This document shows positions 26,432-34,548 of a stretch of DNA of 64,000 nucleotides, in pieces. The notes beneath the pieces are model-generated. The model ran no database searches. It worked only from the letters and a program-made list of their open reading frames with translations, and had not been told where the DNA came from. The DNA lies in the NCBI GenBank assembly GCA_938031175.1, contig CALHGZ010000005.1:224260-288259 (forward strand), read 5' to 3'. The position numbers and the translations under genes are program-made. Origin of the DNA: Candidatus Kapaibacterium sp. (GTDB taxonomy: Bacteria; Bacteroidota; Ignavibacteria; Kapaibacteriales; UBA2268). The first letter of the stretch is position 1; every line of letters starts with the position of its first letter.

Positions 26432-27358
26432 ATGAAGATACTTGTTACGGGAGGCGCTGGCTTTATAGGTTCTCATATAGTCGATAAGTATGTCGAGCTT
26501 GGCAATGACGTTGTTGTAATTGATAATTTATCTACCGGAAGAATACAAAATTTGAATCCAAAAGCAAAATTCTATCAAATGGATATTGCCGATGAAAAAA
26601 TTATTGAAATATTCGCACGTGAAAAATTTGACATTGTCAATCATCAAGCAGCACAAATCGATGTGAGAATTTCTGTTAATGATCCCACATTTGATGCTAA
26701 GACAAATATTATTGGATCATTAAATGTTTATGAATCAGCAAAAAAGACCGGTGTTAAAAAAATCATTTTTGCCTCGTCCGGTGGAGCTATATATGGTGAG
26801 CAAGTCAATTTCCCTGCGATTGAAACTGATCCAACTGAACCTCTATCACCTTACGGAATTACAAAGCTTGTCAATGAAAAATATTTAAACTATTACAGAC
26901 TTGTGCATAATATAGATTTTGTGGCATTACGTTATGCCAATGTTTATGGTCCACGTCAAAATTTTATGGGTGAAGCAGGAGTTGTCGCAATATTTATTTA
27001 TAAAATGCTTACAAATGCACAGCCTATAATTAATGGTGATGGATTCAATACACGTGATTATATATATATAAGTGATGTTGTTGAGGCTAATGTGATTGCT
27101 CTCAAAGAAAACTGTTCAGGAATTTTTAATATAGGTACAGGTATCGAACATAATGTAAATTACGTTTTTAATAAACTTAAAGAATTAACTGGATCAAATT
27201 GTTCAGAATTACACGGTGAACCTAAGGCTGGAGAACAACGACGAAGTGTAATTTCTTATCAGAAAATTCAGAATGCTTTTGGGTGGATACCTAAAGTAGA
27301 TTTTGAAACCGGATTGGCTATGACTGTTGAGTATTTTAAAAAATTTATCTTGGAATAA
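26432..27358 (+). CDS. NAD-dependent nucleotide-sugar epimerase (UDP-glucose 4-epimerase-like)
   Basis: A 308-residue extended short-chain dehydrogenase. The NAD-binding motif GGAGFIGSHIVD is at the N-terminus; the catalytic segment is FASSGGAIYGE with Y141 and K145 (PYGITKLVNE); and NVYGPRQNF and ISDVVEANV follow. The family interconverts UDP-glucose and UDP-galactose or related sugars, but the exact substrate cannot be read from sequence. A UDP-galactopyranose mutase gene lies ~19 kb away and could use its product. Its stop overlaps the next start by one base. Confidence 0.85.
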   Translation: MKILVTGGAGFIGSHIVDKYVELGNDVVVIDNLSTGRIQNLNPKAKFYQMDIADEKIIEIFAREKFDIVNHQAAQIDVRISVNDPTFDAKTNIIGSLNVYESAKKTGVKKIIFASSGGAIYGEQVNFPAIETDPTEPLSPYGITKLVNEKYLNYYRLVHNIDFVALRYANVYGPRQNFMGEAGVVAIFIYKMLTNAQPIINGDGFNTRDYIYISDVVEANVIALKENCSGIFNIGTGIEHNVNYVFNKLKELTGSNCSELHGEPKAGEQRRSVISYQKIQNAFGWIPKVDFETGLAMTVEYFKKFILE

Positions 27359-28767
27359 TGCAACTTGATTTAATAGATGTTATCATCATTATTTTTTATT
27401 TTATAATTATTTTACTCATCGGTTTTTTCCTAGCACCTGTTAAAGACTCAAAAAATAATGTTGAAGAGTTTTTACTTGCAGGACGCAAAATTACTCTCCC
27501 ACTTTTTGTTGCTACTCTTGTAGCAACCTGGTATGGAAATATTCTTGGAGTTGGTGAGTTTGTGTTTAAAAGTGGTATATCTGCCTGGGTGTGTTTTGGT
27601 TTGCCCTACTATATAGCAGCATTGCTATTTGCTTTATATTTATCCAAAAGGATTAGACTTTCTAATTCAAAAACAATTCCTGAACAAATTAATTCAAAAT
27701 TTGGAAAAATCCCTGCAATTTTTTCTTCTCTTGTTGTCTTATTGGTTACTACTCCTGCTGCTTATATACTTATGCTCGGTGTGATGATAAATCTGTTTAC
27801 TGGTTGGGATTTGTGGATTTCAATTATTTCAGGTACAATCATTTCAATAGTATTTCTATTTACAGGTGGTTTTAAAGCTGATGTATTGACAAATTCTGCT
27901 CAATTTGTACTTATGTATATTGGCTTTACAATTCTTTTAATTTTTGCTTTGTTAACTTATGGTTTTGATAGTGAATTTTTAACTTCTTTACCCGAAAACC
28001 ATTTGAAATTTTTTGGTGGTTTTTCATGGCAATATGTTTTAGCTTGGTATATCATTGCTTTCCAGACTTTTGTTGACCCAAGTTTTCATCAACGGTGTGC
28101 CGCTGCTGCTTCTGAAAAAGTTGCGCGGAATGGAGTTTTAGTTTCAATTTTATTTTGGATGATATTTGATTTTTTAACTTTGTCTACTGGATTATACGCT
28201 AAGGCTTTCATTGAAGTTGATAATCCATTGCTTGCATATCCAATAATGGGGGATACTATTCTGCCAGCATTTTGGAAAGGTATTTTTATTGTTGCTATCT
28301 TGGCAACAATAATGTCAACTCTTGATAGTTATGCTTTTATAAGTGCCGCAACAATTGGCTATGATATAATTAGTCCATTGAAAAAGAAATTTCAGTTTTT
28401 GAATAATTTAAGTGATGATAATGCTATTAAATTGGGCTTAGTTATAACTTCTCTTTTTGGAATATTCATAGCAGTAATAATCCCATCGGCAATAGAAATT
28501 GTCTTTAAAACTGCTTCGATTGCTGTTCCAGGGCTTCTAATACCTTTAATACTCTCCTATTCAAACCGCTATTATTTGGAAACAAATAGGGTTATTCAAT
28601 TGATTGGACTCCCTGTGTTAGTTTCTTTTTTCTGGACTGTAGGAAAAGAACTTGAAATAAATAATTTCATTGATTCAAATATTTTCACGAATTTTGAACC
28701 AATGATAATCGGAATTTTACTCTCATTAATTTTATCGTTAATTTGGATTAAGCGATATGAAAATTGA
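27358..28767 (+). CDS. sodium:solute symporter family transporter
   Basis: A 469-residue inner-membrane protein with about 13 hydrophobic helices of the SSF/LeuT-fold group. Typical features are the start VIIIIFYFIIILLIGFFLA, then EEFLLAGRKITLPLF, ATWYGNILGVGEF, and a DPSFHQRCAAAASEKVARN loop after the Trp-rich helix. The substrate is unknown. It overlaps the epimerase by one base and the phosphatidyltransferase by eleven, so the genes form one transcript although they do not share an obvious pathway. Confidence 0.88.
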   Translation: MQLDLIDVIIIIFYFIIILLIGFFLAPVKDSKNNVEEFLLAGRKITLPLFVATLVATWYGNILGVGEFVFKSGISAWVCFGLPYYIAALLFALYLSKRIRLSNSKTIPEQINSKFGKIPAIFSSLVVLLVTTPAAYILMLGVMINLFTGWDLWISIISGTIISIVFLFTGGFKADVLTNSAQFVLMYIGFTILLIFALLTYGFDSEFLTSLPENHLKFFGGFSWQYVLAWYIIAFQTFVDPSFHQRCAAAASEKVARNGVLVSILFWMIFDFLTLSTGLYAKAFIEVDNPLLAYPIMGDTILPAFWKGIFIVAILATIMSTLDSYAFISAATIGYDIISPLKKKFQFLNNLSDDNAIKLGLVITSLFGIFIAVIIPSAIEIVFKTASIAVPGLLIPLILSYSNRYYLETNRVIQLIGLPVLVSFFWTVGKELEINNFIDSNIFTNFEPMIIGILLSLILSLIWIKRYEN

Positions 28768-29290
28768 GTGGAATACATCAAATTTAATTAGTCTATTCCG
28801 ACTTCTATTATCAATTCCACTTTGTTTTTTTTTGATTTATGATCAGAAAATATTTGTTTTTTTGATGTTTTTAATTGCTTATCTAAGCGATATGCTCGAT
28901 GGGCACATTGCCCGAAGTTCCGGTAAAATAACTGAATTTGGAAAAATGCTTGATCCATTAGCGGATAAAATTTTTATTGCCACTGCAGTTGTTACCCTTA
29001 TAATCGTTGGCAGAATTCCCTTGTGGTTTGCAATTGCAGTTTTACTCCGAGATCTACTTATTATTATCGGTGGATACTATGCCAAAAGCAAATTGAATTA
29101 TTTTATGCCGTCAAATATTTTGGGTAAAATTACTGTTACAATTATAGGAATTGCTATTTTAGGTGTAATTCTAGAAATTCAATTTATCGTCGATTTTGGT
29201 TTTTATTTTGCACTTATGATGATGATTTTATCCCTATTTGTATATTCCCTAAGAATGATTAAACAAATTAATTTGAGGAGCCAATCATGA
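28757..29290 (+). CDS. pgsA: CDP-alcohol phosphatidyltransferase, probable phosphatidylglycerophosphate synthase
   Basis: A 177-residue integral membrane enzyme of phospholipid synthesis. The family motif DGxxAR...GxxxDxxxD is complete: SDMLDGHIARSSGKITEFG followed by KMLDPLADKI. About five membrane helices are visible. PgsA (CDP-diacylglycerol plus glycerol 3-phosphate) is the best guess from size and motif context; other CDP-alcohol transferases are possible. It overlaps both neighbours. Confidence 0.82.
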   Translation: MKIEWNTSNLISLFRLLLSIPLCFFLIYDQKIFVFLMFLIAYLSDMLDGHIARSSGKITEFGKMLDPLADKIFIATAVVTLIIVGRIPLWFAIAVLLRDLLIIIGGYYAKSKLNYFMPSNILGKITVTIIGIAILGVILEIQFIVDFGFYFALMMMILSLFVYSLRMIKQINLRSQS

Positions 29291-29673
29291 GTTACTATTT
29301 CAAAAAAAATCTCGACATGTCATTTGATGAAGCCATCATTAAGGTAACTGAGGAACTTAAAAAAGAAGGTTTCGGTATTTTAACGGAAATTGATGTTCAA
29401 CAAACTCTAAAAAATAAGCTTGATGTTGAATTCCGTCCATATAAAATACTCGGAGCTTGCAATCCACATTTTGCCTATAAGGCATTTCTCGCTGAAGATA
29501 AAATTGGTACGATGCTTCCTTGCAATGTCATTGTCCAGGTGAATGCAGATGGTAAAACTGAAGTTGCTGCAATTGACCCGATTGCTTCAATGATGGCAAT
29601 TAAAAATGAGGCACTCAGCGGGATTGCTAATGAAGTTAGAGAAAAATTGAAATCTGTAGTCGAAAGACTTTAA
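29287..29673 (+). CDS. DUF302 family protein
   Basis: A 128-residue cytoplasmic protein. MSFDEAIIKVTEELKKEGFG, then ILTEIDVQQTLKNKL and the motif YKILGACNPHFAYKAF, are typical of DUF302 proteins, whose function is unknown. It overlaps the upstream gene by four bases (ATGA), has GAGGAG before its start, and is followed by a strong terminator. Confidence 0.9.
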   Translation: MSYYFKKNLDMSFDEAIIKVTEELKKEGFGILTEIDVQQTLKNKLDVEFRPYKILGACNPHFAYKAFLAEDKIGTMLPCNVIVQVNADGKTEVAAIDPIASMMAIKNEALSGIANEVREKLKSVVERL

Positions 29674-29679
29674 TAAAAT

Positions 29680-29714
29680 AGAGGCGGGAAAATACCCGCC
29701 TCTTAAATTTTTTT
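29680..29714. terminator. strong terminator, probably bidirectional
   Basis: GAGGCGGG and CCCGCCTC form an 8-bp G/C-rich stem around a 6-base loop (aaaata), followed on the plus strand by TTAAATTTTTTT. It separates the epimerase operon from the converging peptidase gene, whose stop codon lies inside the T-run. Confidence 0.9.
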
Positions 29715-31776
29715 AAATCTTATTTTTGAAATAATTAATAGCATTTGTAGTAGCATTAAGTAGAGGTTGAATCGATAATCCGTCGTTGACTGCATTGTAC
29801 ATCCATTGTTCTGGTGTTATCCTGCCGCTAACAAGCATTCTTTCCATTTCTATTGCTAAGTTTTTATCTTTTATATATTCCTCAATTTGAAATTCTATAA
29901 GATGTCCAAGAGGGTATGCAGATAAGTATAATGGATATGCAATCATATGTGAATAAATGGCTAATACCGGCTCATCTTTAATACCAAAGACCGGAGCATA
30001 ATAGTTATTCCAGATCTCTTTTGCTATTTTTATAGTCTCATTCTTTAATTGTTCGCTTGTAGCATTAGGGTTTTCATAAAGCCATTTCCAAACTCTCATA
30101 TCGACAAGAGCAACTCCCATTATTTCGTATGTCATCCAAAAATTATCCAAGGCATTTAGATGCTCTGTATCCGGATTTTTATCAATTATGCCGAGTAAGT
30201 CTAAGTCTCGTTTCTGAAATATAAAAGCCCAGGCTTCTGTAAAGGCAGTATTTGGAACACCTTTTAGAAAATAGTAATCAATATCTTGCATAGTAATGGT
30301 TTGTTCAACATTATGTCCCAATTCGTGGATAGCTATATTATAGCCTTTGTAATTCATTCCATCTTTTTCTATACGTGTTCTTAGATTTGAGAGTGCGGAA
30401 CGCATTTCTGCACCACTTGCGTGTCCAGCGCCACGTGATGCTTCAACTACAATTTTAGAGGAAATAAATTCTGCTTTTGAGGGTGAGAATCCGAGTGTTT
30501 TCAATATGCGTGGCATATCTTTTGCAAAGTGGTAACTATCGGGGTATTTTTGTTTTGCTTTTAGATTTAACATATCTTGGGATAAGGTACTGCGTGCTTT
30601 AAATCCATCGTACCAAATGTCAAAGGGTTGTAATTCCCTACCTAATCGTTTTTTTATTAATTCACCGACTTCTTTGGCTTGTGAAGATGAAATGAAATCT
30701 ATGAACATCTTTTCAATTTGTTCTTGTGGTATTTCAAATTCATAATTAAATTTTTTTTCAATGAAATTTTTAAAATATGGCGAATACGGATCTAATGCTT
30801 TTGATGCTTTAAAATTGTTGATTATATGCTGATAACGGGTATTTAATTCAGGAGTTGATTTAATTTCTTGACCATTTTTGAAAACAATATTTTTAAATGG
30901 ATTCCAATTGTATTGATTTGAATTTATTACTTCGCTTGGAATTTCTTGCGTGATAATCCTTTTCATAACTTCGTAAATAATTTTTTGAGCTGGTAATGAA
31001 TTTTCCTTGCTATACTGTGATTTTATCTCATCACGCAAGTTCCAGTGGCTGATCAATTTCATCTCAGCTGGGAAGTATGTTTTCCCTTCATCGTCAACTA
31101 ATAAACCAGCATATATATTATATTGAGAAATATAAGCATCAGCATCTGCTTGTGCTTGTGTTTGAGCTTTTAATAATTCTGGTGGTATTCTTGATACGAA
31201 ATAATCCGCAACTCTGGCATAAGCCCATTGCTTCCTTGTCCAGTTTTTACCTAAATCATTTTTTTCATCAAGTGTATAGTAAGGAAAATTAAGAAGAATA
31301 ATAAATGCTATTTTATTCCTAAATAAGTCCTCTGTTAAATGTGCATACGGGTCGTAAGCAGCAAAAATATAATCAACCGTTAAAGGTTCACCTATATCTA
31401 AATCTACTGGTTTTCTTAAGTTCAATGCAATTTCACGGTTATAGCCTATTAAAATTTCAAAATTTTCAGATAAACGTTTAAATAGTTTATCCAATTCGAT
31501 TCCATCAGAAATAAAATTCTCCATACAAAATGTTTCAAAATCAGAATCGCTTCCATCCTCTTGCATCCAGAACATAGCCACTTGATTAACGCCTCGTTCA
31601 ATTCGAAATTTACTTTCTTCACCAAATTTCTCGTATAATTGTTGCTTAACTTTTTCAATGGATTTTGTTTTGATTATGCCCATTTTTGACTCTTTTGCTT
31701 CTTTTGTATAATTAGTTTCTTCTGTACAAGATACTAAAATAAAAATCGTAATTATTAAAAAAAATAAATAATTCAT
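29713..31776 (-). CDS. lipoprotein zinc metallopeptidase, M3-like gluzincin
   Basis: A 687-residue protein with signal peptide and lipobox (FILVSC, C17), so it is anchored in the envelope facing the periplasm or outside. The zinc site is HELGH with H484, E485 and H488; the likely third ligand is E514 in FTEAWAF. HExxH with a Glu ~25 residues later is the spacing of M3-type oligopeptidases, but the flanking sequence is otherwise unfamiliar and the family assignment is tentative. A strong AAGGAGT precedes the ATG. It converges on the DUF302 gene. Confidence 0.7.
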   Translation of the reverse strand: MNYLFFLIITIFILVSCTEETNYTKEAKESKMGIIKTKSIEKVKQQLYEKFGEESKFRIERGVNQVAMFWMQEDGSDSDFETFCMENFISDGIELDKLFKRLSENFEILIGYNREIALNLRKPVDLDIGEPLTVDYIFAAYDPYAHLTEDLFRNKIAFIILLNFPYYTLDEKNDLGKNWTRKQWAYARVADYFVSRIPPELLKAQTQAQADADAYISQYNIYAGLLVDDEGKTYFPAEMKLISHWNLRDEIKSQYSKENSLPAQKIIYEVMKRIITQEIPSEVINSNQYNWNPFKNIVFKNGQEIKSTPELNTRYQHIINNFKASKALDPYSPYFKNFIEKKFNYEFEIPQEQIEKMFIDFISSSQAKEVGELIKKRLGRELQPFDIWYDGFKARSTLSQDMLNLKAKQKYPDSYHFAKDMPRILKTLGFSPSKAEFISSKIVVEASRGAGHASGAEMRSALSNLRTRIEKDGMNYKGYNIAIHELGHNVEQTITMQDIDYYFLKGVPNTAFTEAWAFIFQKRDLDLLGIIDKNPDTEHLNALDNFWMTYEIMGVALVDMRVWKWLYENPNATSEQLKNETIKIAKEIWNNYYAPVFGIKDEPVLAIYSHMIAYPLYLSAYPLGHLIEFQIEEYIKDKNLAIEMERMLVSGRITPEQWMYNAVNDGLSIQPLLNATTNAINYFKNKI

Positions 31777-31944
31777 ATTGTACTCCTTAAACTCAAAAAT
31801 GACAAAATGATTATAGCAATTTATAAAAATATTAATATATTTGAAAAATGGTAAAGATATGAAAGGTTTATCAGTAATTTAATAATTTACCGCTGAAGAT
31901 AAGTAAACACATTATAGTTAGTATTGCTGATTGAATGAATTTTT

Positions 31945-32304
31945 CTAAGTTTCTGTGAGGAAAAGGTCTAAAACATTTTCATTAATTATGTTAGCCTGTG
32001 CTTTTAATAAATCGTCAGGTGAAAAATTTGACTTAAATAAATTTAAAATATAAATTGCTTCCTCAAATGATTCTATTGGAGCGTTTTCAGATCTATCTAA
32101 TGGGTTGATATTATCCAAATGTATATTTTTCTCCAACTTTTCTATTTTATCAATTAGTATCTTGTTAACTGATGAGTGGGTTGAAGTATTGATCTCAAGC
32201 TTATCTTTTTGACTAACTCTAGAGCCTATCTGTTTATCTTTTAAAGATTTTGATTGAATTTCCTGAGAATTTACTTCGCTTAATTTGATTTCAGTAACTT
32301 TCAT
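31945..32304 (-). CDS. hypothetical protein, 119 residues
   Basis: Not recognised. The first half is charged and polar without a signal peptide (MKVTEIKLSEVNSQEIQSKS) and looks disordered. The second half is helical (PIESFEEAIYILNLFKSNF, then SPDDLLKAQANIINENVLDL). AAAGGAAAA lies before the ATG and the frame is long for such AT-rich DNA, so it is probably real. The general shape recalls small flagellar or anti-sigma helper proteins, but no motif supports this. It is divergent from the NTF2-like lipoprotein gene. Confidence 0.5.
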   Translation of the reverse strand: MKVTEIKLSEVNSQEIQSKSLKDKQIGSRVSQKDKLEINTSTHSSVNKILIDKIEKLEKNIHLDNINPLDRSENAPIESFEEAIYILNLFKSNFSPDDLLKAQANIINENVLDLFLTET

Positions 32305-32466
32305 AATTTTCCTTTGTTTTAATAGTATAAAAATTTTTTCTGAAAAAAATCAATATTTGTACCATTTTTTTAATTTGTTATTTTAAAAATATTGTTAAAT
32401 TAAAGCTTAGTAAAATGAAATTTTGAATATATTTTTGAAGTTTTACAAGCAAAAGCAGGAGAGCCT

Positions 32467-32973
32467 ATGAAGATTACATTACTTATTATTCTTTTTACAA
32501 TTTTTGCTTTCTCTTGCTGTCCTGAACAAAAAGAATTATCAGCTGATCAGATCAAGCTTGAGAAAGAGGCTGTAATCAATGTCATCAAAGCTTACAATAA
32601 AGCAGCAGATGCAAAAAATTTCTCAGCTATGGTAGAAACATTAGCAGGTGAAGTAACTTTTTTCGGTACAGATTCAGCAGAAGTTATCACGACATTCAGT
32701 GATTATAAAAAGCAGATGCTTAAGCAATGGGAATATTATGATGAAATGAAATTTGGTGAGCTGTATGATGTCCATATCCAAATGGATAAACAGGGAACCT
32801 TAGCTTCAGCAATTTTTGGAGTCCCAATTACTTTGAGAAGGGGCGACAAAGTCGAAAATCACTTTCTAAGAGTTGCCAGAACTCTGAAAAAAGAGAAAGG
32901 CAAGTGGGTGATTAGTAGCGGTATTGTAGCAATTGCAAGAACAGGTGAGCAATTCGTTGATAATCTTCAATAG
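32467..32973 (+). CDS. lipoprotein with NTF2/SnoaL-like fold
   Basis: A 168-residue protein with signal peptide MKITLLIILFTIFAFSC and cysteine 17 or 18 for lipidation. The mature part resembles DUF4440/SnoaL-like NTF2 folds: a helix AVINVIKAYNKAADAKNFSA, then strand pairs such as EVTFFGTDSAEVI, LRRGDKVENHFLRVART and KWVISSGIVAIA. Function unknown; such domains bind small ligands or act as enzymes. GGAG sits before the ATG and a terminator follows. Confidence 0.65.
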   Translation: MKITLLIILFTIFAFSCCPEQKELSADQIKLEKEAVINVIKAYNKAADAKNFSAMVETLAGEVTFFGTDSAEVITTFSDYKKQMLKQWEYYDEMKFGELYDVHIQMDKQGTLASAIFGVPITLRRGDKVENHFLRVARTLKKEKGKWVISSGIVAIARTGEQFVDNLQ

Positions 32974-32998
32974 AATTGCATGTATATAAAAATAATTT

Positions 32999-33031
32999 AA
33001 GCTCGCTTGTTTCATAAGCGAGCTTTATTTT
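32999..33031 (+). terminator. rho-independent terminator
   Basis: AAGCTCGCTT and AAGCGAGCTT form a perfect 10-bp stem around a 7-base loop, followed by TATTTTAT. It ends the NTF2-like lipoprotein gene. Confidence 0.88.
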
Positions 33032-33052
33032 ATAAACATTTATGGTGAATTT

Positions 33053-34420
33053 ATGAATGATATATTTAATTTAGTTGATAAGTCAAAGGAAAGCTATATT
33101 AATGATTTAATTGAATTTCTAAAAATACCAAGTATAAGTAGTGATCCCAAATATAAGAATGAAATAAATCGGTGTGCCAGTTGGCTTGCAAATCATTTTA
33201 ATTCAATAGGGATCTTCGATACAAAAATAATTCCAACTGCCGGACATCCAATAGTTTTTGCAGAATATAATTGTAAAAAAGAAAATGCTAAAACAGTACT
33301 GATTTATGGTCATTATGATGTACAACCTGTAGATCCTATCGATGAATGGATTTATCCACCGTTTGAACCACAAATACAAAATGGGAAAATATTTGCTCGT
33401 GGCAGTTCAGACGACAAAGGACAATTATTTACACATATAAAAGCATTCCAGGCTTACAAGGAAATTGATGACCTACCGATTAATTTGAAATTTTTAATCG
33501 AAGGGGAAGAAGAAGCCGCTATGAATAATTTAGAACCATTTTTAAGGGGAAATAGAGAATTACTGGAATGTGATGCTATATTAATTTCAGATACAGAATG
33601 GTTTTCCGATGATACTCCCTCGATTTGCTATAGTTTGCGTGGTATAGTATTTATTGAATTAACTGTTTACGGTCCGGACAGGGATTTGCATTCGGGTAGC
33701 TTTGGGGGTTCAGTTGATAATCCTATTATGGCTCTATCGTACATGATTTCCCGTTTAAAAGATAAATATGGAAGAGTTACGGTACCGGGTTTTTATGATG
33801 ATGTAAAAGAGCTTGACAACGAAGAACAGTATGAGTTTACCAAATTAGATTTTGATGAAAACAAATTTTATAGTAGTATCGGTTTAAAATACGGTTATGG
33901 TGAAATAGGTTATACCACTCTTGAAAGAATTTGGGCAAGACCAGCCTTAGATATAAATGGTATTTGGGGTGGTTATAAGGGTGAAGGCTCTAAAACTATT
34001 ATCCCAGCTAAAGCTTCAGCAAAAATCAGCATTCGCTTAGTTCCGAACCAAAAGGCTGATGATATAATTCAAAAGACTGTTAGCTATATAAAAAGTATTG
34101 CACCTCCAACTGTAATACTTGAGATTAAACAATTTGTTGGAGCTAATCCAGTGCTAATAGATAGGAATAGTAATGCAATCAAATCAGCATATAAAGCTAT
34201 AAATAGTGCCTTTGGTAGAAAACCAGTCTTTATAAGGGAAGGTGGTTCTATACCCATTGTAGAACAATTTGTACATTATTTACACAAACCAATAGTTCTT
34301 ATGGGATTTGGTTTACCAGGAGATAATATTCATTCCCCAAACGAGAATTTTGATTTAAACAATTTTATTGGTGGAATCAAAGCATCAGCATGTTTTTATA
34401 ATGAATTCTCTCAATTCTGA
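33053..34420 (+). CDS. M20 family metallodipeptidase
   Basis: A 455-residue cytoplasmic peptidase of the M20/PepV-ArgE-DapE superfamily, closest in layout to the dipeptidase (CNDP/Dug1-like) branch. Metal and catalytic motifs: GHYDVQPVDP, ARGSSDDKGQ, and IEGEEEAA with the catalytic Glu. The dimerisation domain has DRDLHSGSFGG, and the last ligand region is PGDNIHSPNE. It lacks a signal peptide. It lies just upstream of an OPT oligopeptide transporter, which fits use of imported peptides. Confidence 0.92.
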   Translation: MNDIFNLVDKSKESYINDLIEFLKIPSISSDPKYKNEINRCASWLANHFNSIGIFDTKIIPTAGHPIVFAEYNCKKENAKTVLIYGHYDVQPVDPIDEWIYPPFEPQIQNGKIFARGSSDDKGQLFTHIKAFQAYKEIDDLPINLKFLIEGEEEAAMNNLEPFLRGNRELLECDAILISDTEWFSDDTPSICYSLRGIVFIELTVYGPDRDLHSGSFGGSVDNPIMALSYMISRLKDKYGRVTVPGFYDDVKELDNEEQYEFTKLDFDENKFYSSIGLKYGYGEIGYTTLERIWARPALDINGIWGGYKGEGSKTIIPAKASAKISIRLVPNQKADDIIQKTVSYIKSIAPPTVILEIKQFVGANPVLIDRNSNAIKSAYKAINSAFGRKPVFIREGGSIPIVEQFVHYLHKPIVLMGFGLPGDNIHSPNENFDLNNFIGGIKASACFYNEFSQF

Positions 34421-34440
34421 ATATGTAATTTAATTTTTCT

Positions 34441-34470
34441 TTTGAGAATAGATTCAATTCATTATCTTTG
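34441..34470 (+). promoter_or_regulatory. Bacteroidota-type promoter for the OPT transporter gene
   Basis: TTTG (34441-34444) is followed after 18 bases by TATCTTTG (34463-34470), a full match to the TTTG / TAnnTTTG pair. It leaves a leader of about 70 bases before the ATG at 34549. Confidence 0.55.
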
Positions 34471-34548
34471 CTGAAATCTATAGTACTATGTATAGAAAAT
34501 TACTTGATCAAAATAACAAGCGATTTTAAGAACTAAAAAGGAGATTCT

